A stretch of 64,000 nt of DNA. Source: Bradyrhizobium nitroreducens (GTDB taxonomy: Bacteria; Pseudomonadota; Alphaproteobacteria; Rhizobiales; Xanthobacteraceae). The DNA is taken from contig NZ_LFJC01000003.1 in assembly GCF_002776695.1 (NCBI RefSeq), positions 1,420,674-1,484,673 of the forward strand. The letters run 5' to 3'. The notes beneath the pieces were generated by a model. It was not told the origin of the DNA. It saw only the letters and a program-made list of their open reading frames with translations, and did no database searches. The position numbers and the translations under genes are program-made. Shown here piece by piece: positions 8,005-16,336 of the stretch; the stretch's first letter is position 1; the number at the start of each line of letters is the position of its first letter.

Positions 8005-9282
8005 CTACGCCTTCTCCACCCCGCACCACTCCGCGATGAACAGCGCCATCGCCTTGGTGGTTTTCTTCAGCGAGTCCAGATCGACATATTCGTTGAAGCC
8101 GTGCATCTCGCCGCCGCTGGCGCCGAAGCAGAGGCTCGGGATACCGTGGTTGAGGCCGTAGAAGCGTGTGTCGGTGAGCGCGGTGAAGACGAGGTCTTCG
8201 ACGGCGCCGCCATAGACCTTGCCGAATGCCTTGCCGAACGCGGCCTCCGGCGCCGCGGCGTCCGTCAGCTCATAGCCTTCCGACAGGAAGCCCGACCATT
8301 CGATCTCCGGCGGATTGTTGGCGAGGAAGCGATGGTTGCGCGCGGCGGCCGCGACGCAGGCCATGATCTCTTTCTGGTGATCGGCGATCGACCAGCCCGG
8401 CAGCACCGCAATCCGGCAATCGACGTCGCACCAGGCCGGTACGCTGGAGGCCCAGTCGCCGCCCTTGATGATGCCGGGGTTGAAATTGATGGGATGGTTG
8501 AGCGTCTTGAAGTGCTTGTCCGCCTTCGCCCGCTCGTTCCATTCGATCTCGAGCTTCTGCAGCGCATGGATCAGATGATAGGCCGCCATGATCGCATTGG
8601 CCCCGGAGCCGGCGAAGGCGACATGTGTCGGATGCCCCTTCACGCGCAGGCGAAACCAGATCACGCCGACCTGCGAGCGTACCATCTTGCCGCCGGTCGG
8701 CTCCGGAATGAAGCAGGCATCCGCGCGGTAGCCGCGCTGCAGCGTCGAGAGGGCGCCGACGCCGGTGCTCTCCTCCTCGATGACGGACTGGAAGTGAATC
8801 CGCGCGGTGGGCTTGAAGCCGGCGGCTTTGATCGCATCCAGCGCATAGAGCGCACCGATGGTGCCTGACTTCATGTCGCAGGCGCCGCGGCCGAACATCT
8901 TGCCGTCCTTGATGACGGGCGAGAACGGCGGCGTCTCCCACAATTCCAGGGGACCGGCGGGCACCACGTCGCAGTGGCCCTGCAGGATCAGCGATTTGCC
9001 GCCATTCGTTTGCGGACGGTAGGTGCCCACCACCGAGCGCGCCTTGGAGAAATCATGCTCGATCGGGCCGAAGCCGCGCAGATCCTTGAGATCATCGACA
9101 TCGATATGCCAGTCGTCGACCTCGTAGCCGCGCTGGCGCAAGAGGTCGCCGATCATGTCCTGGCACGGCCCCTCCGCCCCGCGGGTCGAAGGGATCGCGA
9201 CGAAATCGCGTGTGGTGGCAAGCTGGGCCTCGAAGCCGGCATCGACGGCGTCGAGAATCCTCTGCTGCGTTTCGGCATTCAT
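8005..9282 (-). CDS. ArgE/DapE family (M20) deacylase
   Basis: A 425-residue metallohydrolase of the M20 family. Metal ligands are visible in QGHCDVVPAG (His103, Asp105), GRGACDMKSG (Asp136), the EEES motif (about 169-172) and a C-terminal EMHGFNEYV histidine. The dimerisation insert occupies the middle. It should remove an acyl group from an N-acylated amino acid or cleave a related amide in the cytoplasm; substrate cannot be read from sequence. It is a single minus-strand gene with start ATG 9282; the next gene upstream begins about 780 bases further on. Confidence 0.88.
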   Translation of the reverse strand: MNAETQQRILDAVDAGFEAQLATTRDFVAIPSTRGAEGPCQDMIGDLLRQRGYEVDDWHIDVDDLKDLRGFGPIEHDFSKARSVVGTYRPQTNGGKSLILQGHCDVVPAGPLELWETPPFSPVIKDGKMFGRGACDMKSGTIGALYALDAIKAAGFKPTARIHFQSVIEEESTGVGALSTLQRGYRADACFIPEPTGGKMVRSQVGVIWFRLRVKGHPTHVAFAGSGANAIMAAYHLIHALQKLEIEWNERAKADKHFKTLNHPINFNPGIIKGGDWASSVPAWCDVDCRIAVLPGWSIADHQKEIMACVAAAARNHRFLANNPPEIEWSGFLSEGYELTDAAAPEAAFGKAFGKVYGGAVEDLVFTALTDTRFYGLNHGIPSLCFGASGGEMHGFNEYVDLDSLKKTTKAMALFIAEWCGVEKA

Positions 9283-9336
9283 CAGGCAACTCCAGGCATT
9301 CCAACGGTTTCCAAGGAGTGCGCAAGCTAGCCGATT

Positions 9337-10062
9337 TCAGCCGTTCGGGTACTCCACAAAATATGCATCCCGCAATGCATCTTCGAGCAGTCGGCCTTCC
9401 GAATAGCCATTCAGCGTCGCAGGGCGGCCCACCCCGTCGAGCAGGCGCGGACACGGCTCCGGCGCGCCGAGCACGGTGCGCACCGGAATGCGCTCGGCGT
9501 AGATCGGCAACGCATAATCCTCGTCGTCGTCAGCGACACCCTTGGCGCGTATCTTGGCCGAGGCCTCCTCGATCTCCATCGCGATGAAGGACGTCGCCTT
9601 GATCTCCTGGGTGTTGCTCGCTCTGAGGCCCGCGGTGCGATCCGGGAAGAAGCGGTCGACCATCGCGATCACTGCCCGCTCCTTCTCCTCGGGGTCGGTG
9701 ACGAGATAGGCTGTGCCGAACGCCATCACCGCGCGATAGTCGGCGGAATGGTTGAAGCCGCAGCGTGCCAGAACGAGGCTGTCGAGATGTGCGACCGTCA
9801 GGCACACGCGCTCGCCTTTGGTCTGGTTGCGCAGCATGCGGCTGGCGCTCGAGCCGTGCCAGTACAGCTTCGTGCCCTCGCGCCAGAAGAAGGTCGGCGT
9901 GCAATAGGGCTGGCCGTCGATCACGTAGGAGACGTGGCAAAGCATCGAGGAATCCAGGATGCGATGAACGGTCTCGTGATCGTAGAAGCCGCGGTCGTGC
10001 CGGCGCTTCACCTGGTTGCGCGCGGATATCGGATAGGAATTCGAAGTCTCGGCCTGGCTCAC
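9337..10062 (-). CDS. Pyridoxamine 5'-phosphate oxidase-fold (flavin-binding) protein
   Basis: A 241-residue protein of the split-barrel PNPOx-like superfamily, with DHETVHRILDSSMLCHVSYV, then GQPYCTPTFFWREG and LYWHGSSASRMLRN. Such proteins bind FMN, F420 or haem, and many act on small toxic compounds or B6 vitamers. The long upstream reading frame is rejected in favour of GTG 10062, which has AGGAG at suitable spacing and gives the usual N-terminus. The divergent MocR/PdxR-type regulator starts about 75 bases away; that pairing is common and suggests the regulator controls this gene. Confidence 0.85.
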   Translation of the reverse strand: MSQAETSNSYPISARNQVKRRHDRGFYDHETVHRILDSSMLCHVSYVIDGQPYCTPTFFWREGTKLYWHGSSASRMLRNQTKGERVCLTVAHLDSLVLARCGFNHSADYRAVMAFGTAYLVTDPEEKERAVIAMVDRFFPDRTAGLRASNTQEIKATSFIAMEIEEASAKIRAKGVADDDEDYALPIYAERIPVRTVLGAPEPCPRLLDGVGRPATLNGYSEGRLLEDALRDAYFVEYPNG

Positions 10063-10127
10063 GGCTGCTCCTGATCGGATTGGAAGATCTGGAGCAGTTG
10101 TAGCGACGCATTTGGTCTGCGATAGTT

Positions 10128-10163
10128 CCAATTCCATGCAAAAGATTCCGACCAATTCCATGC
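10128..10163. promoter_or_regulatory. 12-base direct repeat at the MocR-type gene start
   Basis: CCAATTCCATGC occurs perfectly at 10128-10139 and again at 10152-10163, 24 bases apart. Each copy contains one of the two best candidate ATG codons of the regulator gene. Direct repeats are the usual operator form for MocR/PdxR proteins, so autoregulation and control of the divergent gene are plausible. Confidence 0.45.
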
Positions 10164-11626
10164 CCCCGCCGGCCAAGACTTCCTTGCCGACAAAGACCGA
10201 GCTGCCGCTCGACCTCACCGGCCCACACGTCACGGCCGGCGCCTCCGCCGCGCAACGGCTCTATCAGGCGCTGTGCGAGATGATCGTCTCCGGCCTGGTC
10301 AAGCCCGGAGAGCCTCTGCCGCCGTCGCGCACGCTGGCGAAGCAGACCGGCTTTCGGCGCAACGCCGTCGTGATCGCCTATGAACGCCTGATCGCCGACG
10401 GCTTTGCCGAGGCCAAAGTCGGCTCCGGCACCTTCGTCGCCGCACGGATCCCTGCGCGCGCGGCCGTGCCGCGCAAGCCGAAGGTCGCGGTCGATGCGCC
10501 GCGACAAGGCGCTTTCGCACTCGGCTGCACCCATATCGACGAACGCGCATTGCAGCGTTTTCGCAGCTACGTCGGCCGCCGCATGCGCGCGTTCGGGTCG
10601 GAGCATCTGCATTATGGCGATCCGCGCGGCAGCCGAGAGCTGCGTGCGGCCATCGCCGATCATCTGTTGTCGGCGCGCGGGCTGCGCTGCGATCCCGATC
10701 AGATCGTGATTACGTCAGGCACACTGCACGCGCTGCGCATCGTGCTGAGCGCGATCCTGAAAGCGGGCGACCAGATCTGGTGCGAGGACCCAGGTTATCC
10801 CATCGCGCGAAAGACCATCGCGCATTGCGGCTATCGCGCCGTGCCCGTTCCTGTCGACGAGCACGGCATGCGGGTCGCCAAGGGCCGCTCCGCTGCGCCG
10901 TCTGCGCGCGCGGCCTATGTCACGCCGTCACACCAGTTTCCGCTGGGCGTGCAGATGTCGATGTCGCGGCGGCTCGAGCTTCTGGACTGGGCCAAGCAGG
11001 CCGGCGCCTTCGTGCTGGAGGACGATTACGACAGCGAGTTTCGCTATGACGGCGCTCCGCTGATGTCGCTCGCCGGCATCGACCGTCTCCAGCGCGTGAT
11101 CTATCTCGGCACCTTCGCCAAGACGCTGTTTCCGGGCCTGCGCATCGGCTATTGCGCCCTGCCCGAACGCCTGATCGCTGATGTGACGGCTGCGCGCGCG
11201 GCGCTCGATCGCTTCCCCGGCACGCTGATGGAAGGCGCGGTGGCCGACATGCTCAATTCGGGCGCGTTCGCCGCAAACCTCAAGCGGGTGCGAAAGCTCT
11301 ATCGCGAGGCCCGAGACGTGCTGGCCGAGACGCTGGAGGCCGCATCCGATGGCGCGCTGTCGGTGCCGGTGCCGTCACAAGGCCTGCATCTGGTCGCCCG
11401 GTTCGATCCCTCGGTAGATCTGTCCGTGGCCGCGCAAGCCAAGCAGGCGGCCGGTGCGGAAGGCTGGCTCCTGGCCGACACCTATTTGCGCGCGCGCCCT
11501 CTGCCCGGCTTCGTGCTGGGATTTTCCGGGCATGCGGTTCCACAACTCATCGCCTCCGCGGAACAGTTGGCGCGAGAATCGCGCGCAGCCCTGCGCACTC
11601 GGAACAAGTCGGCGCGGCGGGCATAA
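10136..11626 (+). CDS. MocR/PdxR-type PLP-dependent transcriptional regulator
   Basis: About 496 residues. An N-terminal GntR-type winged helix (AAQRLYQALCEMIVSGLVKPG, then LPPSRTLAKQTGFRRNAV) is joined to a fold-type-I aminotransferase domain. The PLP lysine is in TFAKTLFPGLRIGY (Lys329 from this start) and the cofactor loop is VLEDDYDSEFRYDG. These regulators sense PLP or a PLP adduct and usually control vitamin B6, GABA or taurine genes. Starts at ATG 10136 or 10160 are both possible; an upstream TTG at 10112 is less likely. The divergent PNPOx-fold gene is the probable target. Confidence 0.88.
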   Translation: MQKIPTNSMPPPAKTSLPTKTELPLDLTGPHVTAGASAAQRLYQALCEMIVSGLVKPGEPLPPSRTLAKQTGFRRNAVVIAYERLIADGFAEAKVGSGTFVAARIPARAAVPRKPKVAVDAPRQGAFALGCTHIDERALQRFRSYVGRRMRAFGSEHLHYGDPRGSRELRAAIADHLLSARGLRCDPDQIVITSGTLHALRIVLSAILKAGDQIWCEDPGYPIARKTIAHCGYRAVPVPVDEHGMRVAKGRSAAPSARAAYVTPSHQFPLGVQMSMSRRLELLDWAKQAGAFVLEDDYDSEFRYDGAPLMSLAGIDRLQRVIYLGTFAKTLFPGLRIGYCALPERLIADVTAARAALDRFPGTLMEGAVADMLNSGAFAANLKRVRKLYREARDVLAETLEAASDGALSVPVPSQGLHLVARFDPSVDLSVAAQAKQAAGAEGWLLADTYLRARPLPGFVLGFSGHAVPQLIASAEQLARESRAALRTRNKSARRA

Positions 11627-11691
11627 CGAACGTTCACTATGAGAATCGCGGGCCAATGCCTACATTGCGGCATCGCCGCCGAGACCTCACC

Positions 11692-11937
11692 ATGCCGCTA
11701 CGCCGCACGACCAGCCTCGCGTTCCTGATCTCCATCGCGCTTGCCGCGACGGCGCATGCCACCACGGTCGGACGCGAGCAGGACATCGTCGACCTCAAGC
11801 TGGGGCAGCGCGTTCAGGTGGATGACGGAACCTGTCCCGCCGGACAGGTCAAGGAAGTGCGCGGGGCGCGGATGTCCGACAAGGGCGTCGTGCGTACTGC
11901 CACTTGCGTGCAGCGCTACGGCCCGAAGACGAAGTAA
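11692..11937 (+). CDS. Small secreted protein (DUF6719-like)
   Basis: An 81-residue protein: a signal peptide (MPLRRTTSLAFLISIALAA, cleavage after AHA) precedes a mature domain of about 57 residues. The mature part has two cysteines (DGTCPAGQVKEV and TATCVQRYG), probably a disulfide in the periplasm. It resembles short Bradyrhizobium proteins of the DUF6719 type; function unknown. An upstream ATG at 11656 is in frame, but the start at 11692 gives a clean signal peptide. Confidence 0.6.
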   Translation: MPLRRTTSLAFLISIALAATAHATTVGREQDIVDLKLGQRVQVDDGTCPAGQVKEVRGARMSDKGVVRTATCVQRYGPKTK

Positions 11938-12303
11938 CTACTGCTTCGCCGGATCGAACATGCACTGCAGGGTCGGCTTGGCGATCTTGGTGAAGGTCGG
12001 ACCGATCTCGCTTTGCTTGGAAGCCGGCACCCAGTCGGTCTCGATCGTGGGCACACCGGTCTCGCTGATACCGCGCAACAGCGCCTCGCGCAGGTCGCGA
12101 TCCTCGACCGCGGCCGCGGCGTGATCGTGCAGGCAGCCGCAGACTTCCTCGGGATGCTCCCACCGTCCAATCATCCGCGGTGCGCACTGACGCACGAATT
12201 CGCTGCGGGGATCCGGTAACCGCGAGGGCGCGCGCACCTGCGCCTCGGCGGCATTGATCGTCAGAACGGTTACGAACGCGGCGGCGCAAAATCGGACGAG
12301 CAT
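11938..12303 (-). CDS. Hypothetical secreted protein, 121 residues
   Basis: The start MLVRFCAAAFVTVLTINAAEAQ gives a typical Sec signal peptide, with cleavage after AEA. The mature protein contains four cysteines, in RQCAPRM, EVCGCLHDHAA and LQCMFDPAKQ, so two disulfides are possible. No function is recognised. Its stop immediately follows that of the convergent small secreted protein at 11692. A longer frame to 12441 is rejected because the signal peptide defines the start. Confidence 0.65.
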   Translation of the reverse strand: MLVRFCAAAFVTVLTINAAEAQVRAPSRLPDPRSEFVRQCAPRMIGRWEHPEEVCGCLHDHAAAAVEDRDLREALLRGISETGVPTIETDWVPASKQSEIGPTFTKIAKPTLQCMFDPAKQ

Positions 12304-12337
12304 GACGGCCTTTATCGGCTGATTTTCTTGTTGTCGA

Positions 12338-12502
12338 TCAGAAGCGCGCGGCAACCATGATCGGCTGCGAGCTCGCGGTGGTGATCGGCGAGCCGCTGTA
12401 CTGGAAGGTGCCGACGCCGGGAAGATTGCCGTCCGGCGCACCCGCGAACGAGGAGCCGACGATCACGAAGCCGAAAGCAAGGATGAAGCTGAGCGCGCGC
12501 AT
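12338..12502 (-). CDS. Small secreted or membrane peptide, 54 residues
   Basis: MRALSFILAFGFVIVGSSFAG is a signal peptide or single membrane segment; it is followed by a short Gly/Ser/Pro-rich mature part ending PIMVAARF. Similar short open frames are seen in Bradyrhizobium genomes, but the function is unknown. The gene starts 35 bases upstream of the 121-residue secreted protein gene and could be co-transcribed with it. The region upstream contains a long-armed inverted repeat (12617-12657). Confidence 0.5.
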   Translation of the reverse strand: MRALSFILAFGFVIVGSSFAGAPDGNLPGVGTFQYSGSPITTASSQPIMVAARF

Positions 12503-12818
12503 GGTCTTGTCTCCGAATTCCGTGGCCGGCGAGGCGCCGTCGTCGTTGTGGAACTGATAACCATGGGCGGTTTCGCGCGTGATGCGCCAGAAGCGCAAAA
12601 TGGTTTCATCTTGCGTGAGAATTGTTTCGTCCGGTCCGAGGCGACGACACAATTCTCGAAAACTGCCAAACATTTCAATCCGGTCTCGCCGGCGCTCGCG
12701 GCGGCCTGCCCGGTTCCGGTTCGGCGGCGCGACCGTATCGCGCGCCGCCGCCGTCACGGTCCCGCCTTGCGTGCTTCACACGCATTTTACGTTTTTCTGC
12801 TCAAGAGAGTGACGAACG
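12503..12818. other. Intergenic stretch with an inverted repeat
   Basis: No convincing gene is seen. It contains a perfect 9-base inverted repeat, GAGAATTGT (12617-12625) and ACAATTCTC (12649-12657), separated by 23 bases and about 115 bases upstream of the 54-residue gene. It also has a GC-rich palindromic stretch (12722-12752), which could act as an attenuator or terminator. Confidence 0.4.
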
Positions 12819-12908
12819 ATGGCTGGGTCCTGTCGAACCGGGGGCGCTGCGGCTGCGACCCAAGCCATCGAATCCGAGACGCCGGAATCACCGGACGCAT
12901 TCAGTTGA
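12819..12908 (+). CDS. Possible 29-residue peptide gene
   Basis: A short frame MAGSCRTGGAAAATQ that continues to a Glu/Pro/Ser-rich end with stop TGA at 12906. Third positions are GC-rich. The stop codon runs into the GAGGG ribosome site of the next small frame at 12918, an arrangement typical of translational coupling. No homology is recognised and it could be chance. Confidence 0.25.
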   Translation: MAGSCRTGGAAAATQAIESETPESPDAFS

Positions 12909-12917
12909 GGGATGGCC

Positions 12918-13121
12918 ATGACGACGCAGGATCGCGCAACGCCGCGCGAGACGGACCAACGGACGGACCGCAGAGTTCAACGACCGCACCACGTCGCCTC
13001 GGCCGGCGCGATGTCGCTGCAGTCCGGTCGCGGCTTCGAGGCCGCGCCACAGGCATTCGTGCGGCTGACCGGCTCGCATCTTGTCAAACCGCAGGCCAGC
13101 CGCGCTGTTGTCACCGAGTGA
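12918..13121 (+). CDS. Possible small basic protein, 67 residues
   Basis: Starts MTTQDRATPRETDQ after a GAGGG ribosome site and contains a basic middle followed by GFEAAPQAFVRLTGSHLV. No signal peptide or membrane segment. High GC at third positions and the ribosome site support it; nothing recognised in families. It is convergent with the CreA gene, which ends 13 bases away. Confidence 0.3.
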   Translation: MTTQDRATPRETDQRTDRRVQRPHHVASAGAMSLQSGRGFEAAPQAFVRLTGSHLVKPQASRAVVTE

Positions 13122-13133
13122 CGCGCAAACGGG

Positions 13134-13682
13134 TCACTGCGTGAAGAATTCACCGCACTTCTGGACGTTCGCATCCGCTGGTCCCCACGGCATGATCGGC
13201 ACGGTCGAGGTCGAGTTCTTCGGCGAGCCCTCGATCAGCCTGTCTGAATAGACCATGTAGACCAGCACGTTGCGCTTGGCGTCACAGCCGCGCACGATCT
13301 GCATTTTCTTGAAGAACAGCGAGCGGCGCCGGCGGAACATGTCGTCGCCCTGCTCCATCTTGTTCTTGAACTTGATCGGCCCGACCTGGCGGCAGGCCAG
13401 TGAGATGTCCGAGACCTCCTCGGCAAGACCCAGCCAGCCCTTGAAGCCGCCCTTCTCCGGCACCGTGAAATGACAGGCGACGCCCTCGACCTCGGGGTCA
13501 TCAAGACCATAGGTCGCGAGCTTGTCGTTCGGGCTCATCCATTTGAACACGGTGGAACGGCGGAAGATCAGATCGGGCTCGTCGGCAGCCTGAGCGCACG
13601 CCGTCGGCAGGGCCAGAGCCAAGAGGAAGAAAGCAAAGCCTTTCAAGCGGATGCCGGAAAGACCGAGGAAACGAGATGACAT
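13134..13682 (-). CDS. creA: CreA family protein
   Basis: A 182-residue periplasmic protein. After a signal peptide (LKGFAFFLLALALPTACAQA) the mature part shows the CreA family pattern: IFRRSTVFKWMSPNDKL, then VEGVACHFTVPEKGGFKGW and SLACRQVGPI, and the tail GPADANVQKCGEFF. CreA proteins are widely conserved with no established biochemical role. The ATG at 13682 has GGAG upstream; an earlier ATG at 13727 would bury the signal peptide. The gene is divergent from the L,D-transpeptidase gene. Confidence 0.88.
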   Translation of the reverse strand: MSSRFLGLSGIRLKGFAFFLLALALPTACAQAADEPDLIFRRSTVFKWMSPNDKLATYGLDDPEVEGVACHFTVPEKGGFKGWLGLAEEVSDISLACRQVGPIKFKNKMEQGDDMFRRRRSLFFKKMQIVRGCDAKRNVLVYMVYSDRLIEGSPKNSTSTVPIMPWGPADANVQKCGEFFTQ

Positions 13683-13877
13683 GAAGTTCTCCGATAACAA
13701 GTCCCCACAATGTAGGCATCGCCCCACCGCTCAGGAAGACGACGGCAGGCAGGCGCGGCCGCCGTTTACCGCTCCGTGAGGCTTTTTTGCTACGAGTTGG
13801 ACAAAAGTAGCTGACGGCAGAACCGCCCTGCTGGTGAACGCGTATCCCCTCTGCGAGACTAACGTCTGATTTGGATT

Positions 13878-15512
13878 ATGGATTCGAGGATGAACAGCGT
13901 GAACGGGTCGGGTTTTGCTGCCAAGCCGGCGCGGCTTTGGCAGGTCGCCATTTTGACGGCGGCGGGTGCGATTGGCGCGACCAGCCAGGCAGACGCAGCA
14001 TTCTATTATTGGACGGATTATTCTGACGGATCCTACTACGCCCGGCAGGACCGGCATCCCGAGATACCGCGCCAGAAGCCGCAGAAGCGCAGCGCGACCG
14101 GCAAGAAAGAGGTCGTCGCCGAGAAGGAAGCAGGCACCAAGCCGCAGGGGCCGCTGGTCATCGTCGTCTCGATCGAACGGCAGAAAGTCACCGTCTACGA
14201 CAGCAACGGTGTGTTCGCGGAATCGCCGGTGTCGACGGGCATGAAGGGCCATTCGACGCCGATGGGTGTGTTCAGCGTCATCCAGAAGCACAAATTCCAC
14301 CACTCCAACATCTATAGCGGCGCGCCGATGCCGTATATGCAGCGGATCACCTGGTCCGGCGTCGCCATGCATGCCGGCGTGCTCCCGGGCTATCCGGCCT
14401 CGCACGGCTGCATCCGCATGCCGATGTCGTTCGCGATGAAGATGTGGAATTGGACCAAGATGGGCGCGCGCGTCATCGTCGCGCCCGGTGAGATGACGCC
14501 GCACAGCTTCTCCCATCCCCTGCTCGCCTCGTCGCGCGTGCCGCCGCAGCCCGCCGTCAGCCTTGAGCCGCAGACCAATGTCGGCGACAAGGCCGACAAG
14601 GGCGCCGCGGACACCAAAGCCGCCGACGCCAAGCCGGTCGAAACGAAGACCGCCAGCGCCGACGGCGTGCTCGAGCTGCGCACCTCCGTCGGTCACACCG
14701 TGATGTCCGACGTGACCACGGGCAATGCGGCCGCCCACGAGGAAGCCGCAGCTCCAGCCGACAAGGCCAAGACGGCCGAGGCATCCGATGCGGCCAAGCC
14801 CCAATCGGACGAAGCCGTCAAGCCGGCGAACGAGGACAAGCCCGCCGACAAGGTCGAGGCCGTCAAATCCGAGCCGGCCAAATCCGAGCCGACCAAGTCT
14901 GAACCGGTCAAGGCGGAAGCCGCGGAGTCCGCGAAGACACCCGATGCACGGGCACCTGCGGTCGCCGCCTCGCCCGAGCCGAAGAAAGACGAGAGCCGCG
15001 TCGCCGAACCGGCGCCGGCCGCAAAGCCGGACACACCCAAGCGGGCCGGCCAGATCGCCGTCTTCATCAGCCGCAAGGATTCCAAGCTCTACGTGCGGCA
15101 GAATTTTGCGCCGCTGTTCGAGGTCCCGATCACGATCGCCACGAGCGACCGGCCGCTCGGCACGCATATCTTCACCGCCGAGCTCGACAAGACCGATACC
15201 AACGCCCTGCGTTGGTCGGTGGTGTCGCTGCCCGTCTCCGCCCGCTCCGCAGCACGCGAGGACGACAGCCGCCTTACGCGCCGCAAGGGTGGCGTTGCCG
15301 TGATCCCTGTGGCCGCCAAGCCCGCGACTACCAAGCCCGTGGTCACGCCCGACAGTCCGGCCGAAGCCCTCGACCGCATCTCGATCCCCGCCGACACCAT
15401 GGCGAAGATCAACGAGATGCTGACATCGGGCGGCTCCATCATCATCTCCGACCAGGGCATCAACCAGGGCGAGACCGGCGAAGGCACCGACTTCATCGTC
15501 CGCCTGTACTAG
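13878..15512 (+). CDS. L,D-transpeptidase with a second, degenerate C-terminal domain
   Basis: 544 residues. An N-terminal signal or anchor (about 18-40) is followed by a YkuD catalytic domain (about residues 90-215) with His165 in HAGVLPGYPASHGCIRMP and the nucleophile Cys178. A roughly 180-residue Ala/Pro/Lys/Glu-rich linker, with repeats such as KSEPAKSEPTKSEPVK, leads to a second domain (about 394-544) that begins GQIAVFISRKDSKLYVRQ, like a YkuD N-terminus, but has no HxxxxxxSHGC motif. It should make 3-3 peptidoglycan cross-links or link proteins to peptidoglycan; the second domain may bind the wall. The ATG at 13878 is taken; ATG 13890 is also possible. Confidence 0.88.
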   Translation: MDSRMNSVNGSGFAAKPARLWQVAILTAAGAIGATSQADAAFYYWTDYSDGSYYARQDRHPEIPRQKPQKRSATGKKEVVAEKEAGTKPQGPLVIVVSIERQKVTVYDSNGVFAESPVSTGMKGHSTPMGVFSVIQKHKFHHSNIYSGAPMPYMQRITWSGVAMHAGVLPGYPASHGCIRMPMSFAMKMWNWTKMGARVIVAPGEMTPHSFSHPLLASSRVPPQPAVSLEPQTNVGDKADKGAADTKAADAKPVETKTASADGVLELRTSVGHTVMSDVTTGNAAAHEEAAAPADKAKTAEASDAAKPQSDEAVKPANEDKPADKVEAVKSEPAKSEPTKSEPVKAEAAESAKTPDARAPAVAASPEPKKDESRVAEPAPAAKPDTPKRAGQIAVFISRKDSKLYVRQNFAPLFEVPITIATSDRPLGTHIFTAELDKTDTNALRWSVVSLPVSARSAAREDDSRLTRRKGGVAVIPVAAKPATTKPVVTPDSPAEALDRISIPADTMAKINEMLTSGGSIIISDQGINQGETGEGTDFIVRLY

Positions 15513-15603
15513 CCGCTTGACCGGCGCCCGATAACGCGGTGTTGACGAGGCGCCTCGCAGCCGCGGAGTAACATGCCCCTTGGATCATTTCGGGGGACGC
15601 GTC

Positions 15604-16173
15604 ATGATGAATCGCAGGTCCGTGCTCACCGCGATGCTGGCCGGCACGCTGGCGCCGGCAACGCGTGCGTTGGCCGAGAATGGCATGAGCCGGATCCCGG
15701 CCTATGCCTTCTCCTTCCCCGCCTTGTCCGGTGACGACATCCGTCTGGCCGCGTTCACCGGCAAGCCGCTGCTGGTAGTCAACACCGCCTCGCTCTGTGG
15801 CTACACGCCGCAATATGCCGGCCTGCAGGAGATCTGGAACGAGTTTCGCGAACGCGGGCTCACCGTGATCGGCGTACCCTCGAATGATTTCGGCGGTCAG
15901 GAGCCCGGCGGCACCAGCGAGATCACGCAGACGGCGCACCACCAATATGGTGTTACCTTTCCGATCACGGCCAAGGCGGTCGTGGTCGGCGCGAAGGCGC
16001 ATCCTTTCTACAAATGGGCGGCCGAGGCTCGCCCCCGCGAAGTTCCGCGCTGGAACTTCCACAAATACCTGATCGGCCGCGACGGCTATATCGCCGAGGT
16101 CTTTCCATCCGCGATCGAGCCGGCCGACACACGGGTCAAGACGGCCATCGCCAAGGCGCTGGCCGACAGCTGA
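15604..16173 (+). CDS. Glutathione peroxidase family protein, exported
   Basis: A 189-residue Cys-type glutathione/thioredoxin peroxidase that reduces hydroperoxides. The peroxidatic Cys65 is in NTASLCGYTPQY; the later GVPSNDFGGQEPG and WNFHKYLIGRDG motifs contain the other members of the catalytic tetrad. The N-terminus MMNRRSVLTAMLAGTLAPATRALA is a signal peptide with an RRxVL pattern, so Tat export is possible. The start at ATG 15604 or 15607 follows GGGGGAC; an upstream TTG frame at 15580 is rejected. It is followed by a secreted polysaccharide deacetylase, with the envelope L,D-transpeptidase upstream. Confidence 0.9.
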   Translation: MMNRRSVLTAMLAGTLAPATRALAENGMSRIPAYAFSFPALSGDDIRLAAFTGKPLLVVNTASLCGYTPQYAGLQEIWNEFRERGLTVIGVPSNDFGGQEPGGTSEITQTAHHQYGVTFPITAKAVVVGAKAHPFYKWAAEARPREVPRWNFHKYLIGRDGYIAEVFPSAIEPADTRVKTAIAKALADS

Positions 16174-16336
16174 TGCTCGGGGCTCAACGCGGTTGGGCAC
16201 AATTGTGGCGGGGCGCCAAACAGCCGTTGCAATGGCGAGGGCCCACCATCTAGGCTAGGATCGTTTGGGGCAGGATGGTTTTGCCGGAGGCGAAAAGCCA
16301 CGGCGGAACAACGGGATCAATCTCGAGGACAACACC

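Noticed and set aside
12548..13144. A 198-codon plus-strand frame through the 12.5-13.1 kb gap
   Set aside because: Composition is Arg-rich shadow-like and it has no ribosome site; the smaller frames at 12819 and 12918 are better supported, though still weak.
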